DNA from: Dromiciops gliroides
Lineage: Eukaryota; Chordata; Mammalia; Microbiotheria; Microbiotheriidae
NCBI RefSeq assembly: GCF_019393635.1
Contig: NC_057866.1
Span: forward strand, 9,558,223 to 9,622,222
Reading direction: 5' to 3'
Length of the DNA stretch: 64,000 nucleotides
Every line of letters starts with the position of its first letter. The first letter of the stretch is position 1. Positions 45,895 through 57,800 of the stretch are shown piece after piece. A program made the position numbers and the translations under genes. Below the pieces are notes generated by a model. It saw only the letters and a program-made list of their open reading frames with translations. It did no database searches and was not told the origin of the DNA.

Positions 45895-48800
45895 CTGCAA
45901 TTGAAAAGGGAAGGAGGAGATTTGGTTCTGTGGGGTCCAGGATCAGCTCAGTCCTTTAGCCTGGGGCTGGTGATGGGAATGGTCTGAAGGTCACTGTCCC
46001 AGAGCACTGGGCTCAGACAGAGCTGTCATGGGCCAGGGCATGCCCACCAGCTTAGCTTAGTGCTACACAGCTGGGGGAGAGGGCCACAGAGAAGGGGGGG
46101 TGACAAGAGGGGATGGCGTGTGATTGAAGTGTGGCTGGCAGGAGGGATTTGAGACATTCTTATCAAATCCAGCCAAGAACAGTACATCAGCCCTGCTCTG
46201 GGCCTGGGTATGCTGAGACTGGTGTGAAATAAAATAGAGGAGTATTTCCTCTGCTCAGGGTCATTAGAGCAGCACCCATGGGGGCTGCGGTCTCTCCTTT
46301 CCCTTCCGTGGTGTTCAGATGGCGTCTGAAAATGAGATTTGGCTTTCCAGAACACACTACAAAATACGGGAATAACTGCCCAAGGATGGAGTGTACCTAA
46401 CAAGGACAGGTAATGGCCTGGTGTGTCCTACTAAATACAAGAAGAGATTTAAAATGAAAGGGAAGGAGGAGGGAAAAAACTGACTATGTTATACCCAGAT
46501 CCCACCTGGCCCCACAGGGCCCAGGAGGAGAGCAGGCACTGCTGCTTCCCAATGTTCCAGATGGACACTGATCCCCTCCAAGCCCGATGCCTGTAGGAGA
46601 GGAAGCCAATCAGAGTCCTTGATCTACTATGCTGCTCTGGCCCAGTGGGGAAGGCTGGGCCTGGAATCAGGAAGACAAGCTCACATGTAGCCCCAGATAC
46701 TTACTAGCTGTGTGACCCTGGGAAGGCACCTCTCTTTGCCTCAGTTGCCTCAAATGTAGAATGAGGATAATAGTGACACCTACCTCACAGGGTTGTTGTG
46801 AGGAACAAATGAGAGAGTATCTGTAAAGTGCTTAGCACAGTGCCCTGCACATAGTAGGTGCTTAATAAATACTGGCTTTTCCCCTCCTGTCCTAATAAAG
46901 CTTTTAACTTCAGATGTCTCTTCACAAACACACGAAGTATGGGTAACAAGCAAGATGAATGAGAGGCCCTAATGCAAGGAAGCAAATTTAACCTCAAGAG
47001 GCATCCACGAGCCTCAGTGCGATGACATCCATGACTGACTGTGGCTCTCTAAAGGTCTGTCTTCTTAAGAAGAAACAGCAGAGGGGGCAGCTAGGTGGCA
47101 CAGTGGATAGAGCACCAGCCCTGGAGTCAGGAGGACCTGAGTTCAAATCTGACCTTAGACACTTGACACTTACTAGCTGTGTGACTCTGGGCAAATCACT
47201 TAACATCAAATGCCTCACCAAAATAAAACCCAACAAAAACAGAAACAAAAAAGAAGAAATAGCAGAGGCAGAGAGAGGTAAGGTGGTGGCAGTGGTGGTG
47301 GGACAGCTCTTTGCACAAGCCCTCCAGGGCAGGGACTCTTCCATCTTTGTGCTCAGCACACAGTAGGTATTTGGTGAAGGCTTCCTGAATGAATGAATGA
47401 ATGAACGAATGCACTCATGTGAGGAAATCGAGGAACCAGGGTGGGTGGTAGATGGGGGAGAGCACTTGGGTGAAAACCAGTGGAGGGACAAGAGAAGCAA
47501 TAATTATCCTCCACTGGCAACAGAGGCAATCGTTGAAGAAACGGAACAAGCCTGCAGCTTGGGCATGGCAGAGTAGGAATGGGGGAACACTCTCTGCCTG
47601 AAGCAGAGCAGTGGATAAATCTTTGATTTACTTTCATGAAAACTTCATTCTTCAAAAGAGAGAAACCAGCACCTAGAGCTGATTCTGAATTTATCTTTTA
47701 TCTCCATCTTACATGGACCTGGTTATTTTCTTTCTTTCTTTTGTTAGGAAACTGGGATTAAGTGACTTGCCCAGGGTCACACAGCTAGTAAGTGTCAAGT
47801 GTCTGAGGCCAGATTTGGATTTAGGTCCTCTTGACTCCAGGGCCAGTGCTTTACCCACTGCGCCACCTAGCTGCCCCTGACCTGGTTATTTTCCTATTGT
47901 TTCCCTCATTAGAGTGGAAACTCCCTCTCTATCCCTAGTGCTCAGCACAGGGCCTGGCATATAGTTGGTGCTTAGTAAGTGCTTACTGACCAATAAGGAG
48001 AATCTGACTGCTGGGGTGGAAAGGGTGGGGACCGTGGGATAAAGAGGAGCATCTCAGAATCTGGGATAGAGCAGAGGACAACCAGGTGCTGTCCAACATG
48101 GGTCCTTGACTTGGAGAAAGCAGACCTCAAAGAGTTGAGAGCTGTGGTAGGTAGGATTCCATGCACTGAAGTTACCCTGAGGAAACATTCCAAGAGGGGA
48201 AGGAAGCACTTGGGAATTAAATTCTAATGATAAAAAGAGAAATCATGAAGAAAAAGGGGAGGGGAGTTACCCAAAGAGATGTTTGTGGATGCAATGGGAA
48301 TTATTGACTAATCCAGGTTTTGGTTTTTGGTTTTTTTGTGGGTGAGGCAATTGGGGTTAAGTGACTTACCCAGGGTCACACAGCTAGTAAGTGTCAAGTG
48401 TCTAAGGTCAGATTTGAATTCAGGTCCTCCTGACTCCAGGGCCAGTGCTCTATCCACTGCACCACCTAGCTGCCCCCCAATCCAGGTTTTTTAAAAGACA
48501 GGCCCAGTAAATTTCTTAGGGGGAATTTAGTAATTTGTGAAGTGAAAAGTGAGTCACTGAGCACCAGGAAGCTTTGACTTAAGAGGCCTGAGACTGGCAT
48601 GGTGATTGAGACCAGGCAGAAGACTTAGCAGCACTGACAGGGGCAGAAGTGGTCAGATGACAGAGGGCTTCAGCTCTGAGAGTCCTGTGACTGGCTGGAG
48701 GCTCAAAGGGGACCACCACACGAACACAGGTGAAGTGCTTATAAATGATCTGTGGGACCCAGCAGGGGAAGGAGGGTCACAAGCAGTTTCAAGTGTGACA

Positions 48801-51800
48801 GATATTCCTGAATAAACCAATGGCATCAAAGCCAGAGTTAGGCTGAGCCTACATGCTCCCCGCAGGCTCGAGCGGACAGTTATGCCTTTATTATGACTGT
48901 ACTTGCCTTAATGAGTGCCTAGGATGCTATTATTTAACCTGTATTTAATAACAAAATAAGACAAAGACGGGACTGAGAAGCCCAGAGCAGGTGACAGGGG
49001 ATGAAGACAAAAGCACAGTGAGGTTCTGTAAAAATAGGGTCCGAAGTGTGAGGACCTGTGGGGAGAGTGAGGAGAAGTCGCTGGAAGACGTGTAGAAGGG
49101 CTGGAGCCGACTCAGGGAGGAGGGGACAAAGAGCAGGTGAGCAGAGTGGCCCAAGGCTCATTTTGCTGCCAAGGATGATTTTCAGAATGAAAACCACACA
49201 AACACGGCCAAGCGGGAGCCACTCCCCATGGCAAGAATAGCGATGGGAAGAGCCCAGTGGCCCGTAAGAGCTCAAGGGGTCAGGCAGAGATGAACCATAC
49301 CCGCAGAGCCTGAAAGAATTGGTCAGTGCTGAGCTGCTGTCCAAGAGAGACTGTGTCATCTAGGTGAGGTGCATGCTGGTGAACACTGAGAATGGAGTCT
49401 GCTGGTGGTGGACCAGTGAGCTCCACCCAGTTCTGTTCGAGGTTCTGTAATGTGTCATTTAAGGCGTCAGTAGTGGACATCGAAAAAGCAAGAGTCATGA
49501 GGAATTGGCATCAGACCAAGGCAGGCCGGACTGACCTTCTCTCTAATTTTGTGACAAGATCACTGGGTTGGCAGCTGCAGAGCGCAATGGATAGAAATTC
49601 ACCTATACTTTGGCAAAAACCAACAGTGTCTCATGCCATTGGTGGTGTGGGGGATGGGGGGCAGGGGATGGGAGAGAGAGAGAACCAATGTGGTCAGGCT
49701 CATCTGGAAGAGGCCAAAGGCCCAGCCCTAGGAGCAGTAGGGCAGGCTTCCTACCCTATTCTCAACTTGGGAGGAGGGATGTGAGTTTGGCCCGATGCTG
49801 TTCATCACCAGCCTGGACAGAAGGAGCCAGATTTGCTCTTCAAATCTGCAGATGTCGCAAAGCCGGGAGGAATGGCCACCCTGCTAGCTGAGTCAGAACT
49901 CAAAAAGGTCTTGAAAGACCAGAATGTTGGGCAGAATCTACCATAATGAAGTTAAACAGGGGCAGAAAGAAAGCCTTCTACTTGGGCACAGAAAACCAAC
50001 CTCCCCAGTACAGGGGGTGGGGGAGGCCCGGGGTGACGGCTGAGGGACAAATCAGGTTTGTGAGTGTGATGAGTCAATAACATAATGTGGCGGCCAGGAA
50101 TGCAAACTTAGGCCGTGCAGGACCCTGTGCCCGTGTCAGATAACATCTGGGCATTTCCTCTCACCCAGCACTGGGTATCCTATCTCAGGAAGGTCCCTGA
50201 TGGATAAGGCGGAGCAATTAGTGAGCACACCGAGGATCCCTTAGCTGGTGCGACTGGAAGGTGGAGCAGAGGGTGTCAGAGGGAGGGGGCTGCTCTGTTT
50301 GGCTACCTGAGGGCAGAGCTCACGGCAGTGGAGAGAAGCTGGGAAGAGGCAGACTTGGCTGTGGCGTACTGGTTAAGCCCAAGTGGAAAGGGCTACTTTA
50401 GGAGGTCCAGACTGGCCCATTACATGTGTCTAACAAAGGCTGAAGAGCATCAGGGGCTGCTCAGCTCCCTCCTTGCTCCTCCCTGGAGGGCCTTCGAGCA
50501 GAGGCTGGGGCCCCATTGCCAGTGCGTTGTGCACGAGCAGATGACCTGTCACCCCTCACGGCTTCTGAGCCTTGGATCAAGGTGTCCTGGTGCTTGTGGG
50601 AAGCCCATAGCACGACCCTCCCCAGGGTCTTGGAGCCACTCACCATCATCCACATAGTCAATGGTGGCCAGGTGCTGTAGTCGGCTGCAGACCACACTGC
50701 TCTGCCTCCGCAGCTTGTGGCGCTGAGAGGCTGAGGGAGGCTGAGGCCCGGGGATGGCCGTGGGGCTGACTTTTGTCTCCTGGGTTGGGGCAGCCTCCTT
50801 GGCCAGGCTCAGCTCAATGCAATACTCAATGAGGCCACTCATCAGCTCTGCCTAGGAAGCCAAGAAAAGGAAAGGGCAAAGTAGGCTCACGACAGTCAGC
50901 CGGATGGAACTTGGCGGCCACAGAGGAGACAGAGCTGCCTGCAAGAGGAGGCACCCACGCCTGCCCGCCCTCCATGCACAAAGGGCCTTTTGAGTCTGAG
51001 GACGCAGGGCGAGTCCTGCTTCCTGCTCTGTGACAGGCGGCAGGTCGGCTCGCTTCTGAAACTCAGTGTCCTCTTCTGTAAAATGGGCCCAACCATCTTT
51101 TCATCACCTGTTTCACAGGGTTATAAAGCTATGCAACCCTGGTTGTAAATCCAAGGGTCAATTAGTTGGACTCCCACCTTTTACAGGGAAGGGGACTGAG
51201 GAGAACCAAGGATGAGGAGATCATGAAAGGATGGAAAAAACCCAGAAACCTGCCCCAACCAAACCCCTGCCAAGAGACCAAAGCGGCCTCAGCCCCCAGT
51301 GGAGTCTGGCTTCCTTCCTTGCCTCCAAAGCAGCCACTTCCAAGCTGTCAAAACAGCCGAGAGGCTGGAGGAGGGCGAGAGGCACACGTGGGCAGGCTGA
51401 GACGTCAAAGCCACCAGGCCAGGCTCCTGACCCCAGGGCCATGGGGAGCCCTCCCCTGAACTGCCTGTGCATTCCCACCCACCAAAACCCTCTCCTGGTT
51501 GGAGCCAGTGCCAGCCACTGGAGGTTGCCTGGGTTTGGAACGTCTCTGCCCAGGACCCTGAGAGGCAGCCTGGCACAGGGGAAAGAGCCAGAGGCCCTGG
51601 GTTCCAATCCTGCCACTATCTGTATGACCTGGGGAGAGGGGGGAGTTTCCTTCCACCCTGGGGGTTTAGACACAGAGTGGGACGCGCCTGTCCCTTCTGC
51701 CGAGGCCGCTACCTGCTTGGAGTAGACCTTCAGTAGTTTGTTGACAGGTGTGCCCTCGCTCTCCCCATCGAACTCCAGCCACAGGATGTGCTCGTCGTCC

Positions 51801-54800
51801 TCACCTGAGCAGGTGTAATCCCAGGACAGTTCTTGAAAGCGCAGACCCAGGAGGACGTGCTGGCAATGAGACAGGGAGGGCATGGGCAGAAGGAAGGGGC
51901 CGAGGCCACGGCCACCAACCAGGGACACCACGTGGGAGGATGCGGCTTCAGGGCAAGACCCGCCTGTTGCAGGGGAGTGGCTGAGAGGACACACTCGTCG
52001 CCAATCAGTTAAAAGGAAGGAGACTTCCCCCCCCATCCCCAGGTTTCGAGGGCTGTGGTGGCCAAGGCCTCCCTCAGAACCCTCCATGGGACTCTGCCAG
52101 ACTCCCCAAACCTGGGGCTCTGAAATCACCGTCACAGCCTCCTCTCTGCCCCAGGGAAGGGTCCTGGTGGTGGTGAGGAATGGTCAGCAAAGCAGGAAGA
52201 GGTGAGGAGATGGGCAAGGGGATGTGCAGACCCGCTCCTGAGTCTCCAGAAAGGAACTCGTGAGAGTTTTGTGAGAGAAACGATAAAGGCTGAGGGACTG
52301 ACTTGGGGCCATCCGCATCTGCAAAGGGCTTTCCTATGGTCTCACCTGAGCCCACAACCACCCTGGGAGGTCAGTGCTCCCCATCTTACAGAAGAGGAAA
52401 CTGAGGCACCGGGAAGAAATGTCCAAGGTATCAGAGCCCAGCACGGTCCAAATACCATGGTACGATGGCAGAGCAAAGGGTCTGGGTGTGAGTCCCTTTG
52501 CAAACTATGCCTCGGACATAGCCCAGACTCTGACGGGACACTCAGAATGGGCCCCGAGCAGGACCGTACCTTCTCCTTGACGTCAATGACGTGGACACCC
52601 TCCAGGTTGATGGCCACAGTCACAGCCTTGCGCCCACCCCGGTGCAGGAAGCCCTGGGCAGGCTTGTCGACCTCACCACCAAAGAAGGCGCACCTGGGGG
52701 CACAGGAGGCCCTCGTTAGGCTCGGAGACTCACCTGCTCAGAGAGCCCCCTTCCCCGTGACTCACCCGTAATAAGGCAGCTCGTGGCATTTGTGCAGGTA
52801 GGCATGGTAATGCTGGCTGAGCAGCTCAGCCTCTGCGCCCGCCGCCTCTTCCTTTACCTCCTGATAGGCCCTCAACAGGCCCTGCTCCCCAGGCACCAGC
52901 CGGGGTCCCCGGCTGCGGAAGGCTGTGAAGAGGCTGGCAGGCCTCTTGCAGAGATGGGCAGGCAGGAAGGATCCAAGCTTCTCTCTGGAGAGCAGATGTG
53001 AGCTGTCACCCTGCGGCCTCCCCAAGGGAGCAGAGCCCCCGTCAGGCTGTCACTGATGACATCAGCCACGACAACCACCCTCTCTTCCAGATGCTGAGTG
53101 TCTGAACTGCCTCCTGTGAGACGAGGGCACTGCCCCCGGGTCACAGCCCCCTTCCCACCTGGGGAAGTGAGTGTGGGCAAGCCCCAGGAGAAGTCGTTCT
53201 CAACAGCCTGTCCTTCTTAGGACTGCTCTCTTGTAACAGGTTAGGACCTGGCTGGGGCCTGGGAGGATGAGGAGCAAATGGCTCATCAGAGGGAGAGAAG
53301 ACCTGCCCTTCCGGACAACCCAGGGCAGGGGACAAGCAGGCCACCATGGGAGGCCCAGGGCCCCCCACGGAGGTGGCCAGAGCTGAGCTGGCTCGGCCTT
53401 GGAGCCTCAGAGGAGACAGGTAACCTCCTCAGACCGTGAGGAGTCAGGGCCCAGTGAGGGCACGCCCGATTCTGCCTCCCTCAGAAGATGGGTCTAAGTT
53501 CTGGGGCGGCCCCTTCCCTACTGGAGTCTCCTGTCTGAGCCTCTGCTTCACTGAGGTCTAGCCCTCTGGCTGTCCTGTGAGCCCTGGGGCCCTTGGTGCA
53601 TGATGTTTTTAAATAATCGAAGGAATCGCTAAGTATCGCTTAGAGACAAGTGAAGAGAAAGAGAAACATTTTCTCCTCCAAGCTCAATGAGCCTCGTGGT
53701 CCTTACTTCACAGCACAGGCCGTCTGCTGGCCCTGGCGGTAAGGCCCCAGTTCCAGCCGGCACACCAGGGCCCCGAGCTTCTCGCAGTCCTCCGCGTCAC
53801 AGGGATAGCGCACCTCCAACACATTGGATTTGGCTTCTTCATACAACAGCCTCAGGATGGCCTCATGGTTGACCTAGGAAGCAAAGGACCCTCTCAGACA
53901 GGGCCTGGCCAGGGAGGCCTGAGGAGAGAGGCCTAAGGGGGGAGGGGGGCAGAGCAGGGAGGGCAGGACGGGCCATGGGAGCATGTGAAGGGCAGAGGGA
54001 GATAGGAGAGGAGGCAGAGACAGGAAGCACTCTGGAGTCTGTTCTGGGCCGTGCGGGGCCAGGCAGCCTCACCTGCAGCTCCTTGCGCTTTGGGAAAAAG
54101 ACATTCCGCCGGAACTGTAGGGAAGGCTCATCTGGGGAGAGAGACCAGACAGTCACTGGCCCTGCCCCCTTCCCAGGCTGTGCTCCCCCAACTCCCCAAT
54201 GCTTCGTCCGGCACCGTTTCTCTTGCTCTGCCTTTGTTCCCATGCCCCATTCTTGCCTCACGTGCCATGGTTCATGAAGCAGACCCGCTAGTGACACCCC
54301 AGGGGGCAGGGACGATGGCTGGCCTTTCAAATCCTCTGCCAGCTGCAGAGGCAAAGGCTAGGCAGGCAGAGCCTCAAGGAGGTTTTCGGCTCATCTCGGG
54401 CCTGCTCCGCCCGGTCCGGCTTGGCAGTTGTGGCCAGCAGGTCACCAGAGGGGCCTGGGCTCTGAGAGGTTTGGGCCCAAGGCCAGGAGGACCTGGCTGC
54501 AGGCACCATCTTCAGCTTGGGCTTCCCCAGGGTTAAAGGCCAACAGTCTCATGATTAGAGAACTGGGCTGATTTAAACAGGAAACCTGCTGCTGCTAAGC
54601 CAAAATGGAAATAGGAGGGAGGGAGAAAGGGTGAAGAAAGGCCCAGGGGGTGAAGAAGGGAAGTGCTACAGACCCACAGCAATGTCCTCCTCTGGGGCAT
54701 CCGTGAAGCGCAAGAGCAGGTCGGGCCACTGGCGGCACACCTTGTACGGCTGGTGTTTGGGTTTCAGCTGCACCTCTGCAGACAAGGGAGAAGACAAGGG

Positions 54801-57800
54801 CCCTTCAGCGGGGCAGATGTCCCTCCTTCGCCTCCCTGCTCCCTCCTGTCCTGGCTCTTGGGATGCCTCCAACAAGGCTGAGCTGCTGGGTACAGCTCAG
54901 GCCTTGAGCAGGTGGCTCAGACTGAGCCAAGCCTGCAAGGCCCCTCTCTCCAGAAACCTGAGGTCGGGCAGGCCTTTTCAGGGCAGCAAGCCCACAACTT
55001 CCCTTTTGTGGGGGTCTATGCTGTGCCCCCCACGCCCCCAGAGGCAGCAGTCTCTGAGTCCTGTTGACACCTGGTCCTTAACAGTTCACAAAGTGATTTT
55101 GTTCTCCAGAATCTGGGTATAGTGGAAAGGGTCCTGGATTTAGAATGAGTGGAACAGGGGCAGCTAGGTGGCGCAGTGGATAGAGCACTGGCCCTGGAGT
55201 CAGGAGGACCTGAGTTCAAATTTGGCCCCAGACACTTAACACTTACTAGCTGTGTGACCCTGGGCAAGTCACTTAACCCCAACTGCCTCACCAAAAAAAA
55301 AAAAAAAAAAAAAAAGAATTATAGCATGAGTGGAACAATGGGGTTCAGATCCCACTGCTGCCTCTTTCCTGTCACGTAAGCTCCTGGGCCTTGGTTTTCC
55401 CCTCTGTAAATTGAGGGGTACAGATTCAGTGGCCTCGGAGGCTCTTCTCAGCCTAGGACCCTGTGATTCCTGAGTGTCTATAGCACCTCCACACCCCTCA
55501 CCACATTTTACACTGCTGCGCCTCTCCACATGGCCCCTTCCACCTTCCTCCCACGGTGGCCCCCACTAGACCCCTAGCTCCGACTCCTCCCAGGCTCTCA
55601 GCTGCCGATCTGGCACCGCCCCCCCCCCCCCCCCCCCCCGCCCCGGCACCACTGCACCTCTGCCTGCTGCCCTGGTGGAGCTGCCCAAGCACAGCCTTTC
55701 TGGGAATCCTGCAGGCCTCGGGCTGTGTGGCTGTGCCTGGGACTCCCACAGACCTCTCCTTGATCTTCAGGGTCCTGCCCCTGCCCCCAACCATTCCTAA
55801 TGTCACCAACCCTATTCTTCAGTGCTCTCCGATCCCCTTGGCCAAAACCATTCTTTCTGGTGGCCTTATTCTCTCATCTCCCACCTCCAAACCTGTCTTC
55901 TTTCTTTTTTTTTTTTTTAGTGAGGCAATTGGGGTTAAGTGACTTGCCCAGGGTCATTCTTTGTTTTAAAAAAATTCCCCCCCCAATGCAACAAACATTT
56001 ATACATTTATTTTATTTTTTCCACTTACATGTAAGGGTAGTTTTCAACATTCATTTTCGTGGTTTTTTTTTTTTTTTGCGGGGCAATGGGGGTTAAGTGA
56101 CTTGCCCAGGGTCACACAGCTAGTAAGTGTCAAGTGTCTGAGGTCAGATTTGAACTCAGGTCCTCCTGAATCCAGGGCTGGTGCTTTATCCACTGCGCCA
56201 CCTAGCTGCCCCCAACATTCATTTTCATAAGATTTAGAGTTCCAAATTTTTCTCCCTCCCTCCCTTTCTTTCCCCCTCCACAAGACATCAGCCAGTCTGA
56301 TCTAGGTTATATATCCACAAGTGCTCTTTTTATCAGTTCTTTCTCTGGGAGTGGATAGTATGCTTCATCATTAGTCCCTGGGGATTGTCTTGGATCCTTG
56401 TATTGCTGAGAGTAGTTAAGTCATTCACAATTGCTCATGGACAATGCTGCTGTCACTATGCACAATGTCCTCCCAGCTCTGCTCACTTCACTATACATCA
56501 GTTCATATGAGTCTTTCCGGGTTTTTCTGAGATCATCCTGTTTGTCATTTCCTACAGCACAAGACCACTCCACTGCAATCATATAGCACAGCTTCTTCAG
56601 TCATTCCTCAATTGATGGACATTCCCGTAATTCTTAATTCTTAGCCACCACAAAGAGTTGCTAGAAATATTTTTTGTACAATTTTCTCCCCTTTTCTCTT
56701 TTTCAGGATTACTATTAGGGGCAGCTAGGTGGTGCAGTGGATAAAGCACCAGCCCTGGATTCAGGAGGACCTGAGTTCAAATCCAGCTTCAGACACTTGA
56801 CACTTACTGTGTGACCCTGGGCAAGTCACTTAACCCCCATTGCCCCCCAAAAAGAAAAAAGAAAAAGGGATTATTATTAACTGTTTCCCTTCCATCCTAT
56901 TCTCTTGCCCATGGTATTTACTCTATTATCTATCTTCTTTCACCTTATCCCTTTTCAAAAGGGATTTGCTTCTGTCTGTCCCCTCCCCCAATCTGACCTC
57001 CCTTCTTTTGCCCCCCTCTCTCTTTATCCCCTTCCTCTCCTATTTTCCTGCAGGGTTAGATAGATTACTCCACCCAATTGAGTGTGTATGTCATTCCCTC
57101 CTTGAGCCAATTCTGATGAGTATTAGGCTCATTTACTGCCCAGATTAAATAGATTACACCACCCAATTTGAAAACCCCTTGTTTTCACCAGTGCCCCCCC
57201 AACCCCCAACTCCCCACCCCCGGGGTCAAGCTGGCAGTGTGTCCCTACACAGTTCTGTAGACAGCAGCTCCCTCGAGAGGATGAGCTCCTAGGGGCACAG
57301 CTCTGCAAGCAGTGGGCCCCTGCTTGCAATATCACTGGCTGAGTCACTGAGACACATGGATCCCGTCCTGGCTGCCCTGGCCTGGGCCCCTGGCCCCATG
57401 GGGGGAAGGTAAGCACCCACTGCCATCATCTTGGTGTCTTTGAGCATTTAGTCTCCCAGGTGCCAGGAGTTCTTTTATTCCCACCTGGGGAATAGAGGCA
57501 GAAGCCTGGGCCCCAGATGCCTCACTCGGCCTTTATGGGCCATGCCCTCCCTATGCTCTCCTGCCATGGGCAACAGGCTTCTATGGGGGAACCATGGCTG
57601 GGCACTGCCAGGGAAGCTCCCTGATACCATGCTGGGCATTCAGTCAGGGTCCTGACTTGTTGGGCCATGAAGAAGTCTCTTCGATGATCCATCCTCTTTA
57701 GTATGCCTAGGGCCAGGGTGGAAAAGGGACTCTAGCTGGGGCAGTCAGCCCATGCTAGACAAGTAGCCGATTCCCACAGCTGGAGAGCCCGGAATGCCAT

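Larger units (their letters stand above)
55972..57170 (-). mobile_element. LINE-derived (L1-like 3') block with two SINE insertions
   Basis: ttttccacttacatgtaagg, agagttccaaatttttctcc, catcattagtccctggggat and catcagttcatatgagtctt match the L1 3' end in reverse up to about 56700. The continuation to 57170 (gtcattccctccttgagcca) resembles a common marsupial LINE-associated sequence, with less certainty. Confidence 0.6.

Noticed and set aside
52202-52771. 189-codon plus-strand ORF overlapping FRMD8 exons
   Set aside because: It is a shadow of the minus-strand FRMD8 exon at 52570-52693 and its introns.
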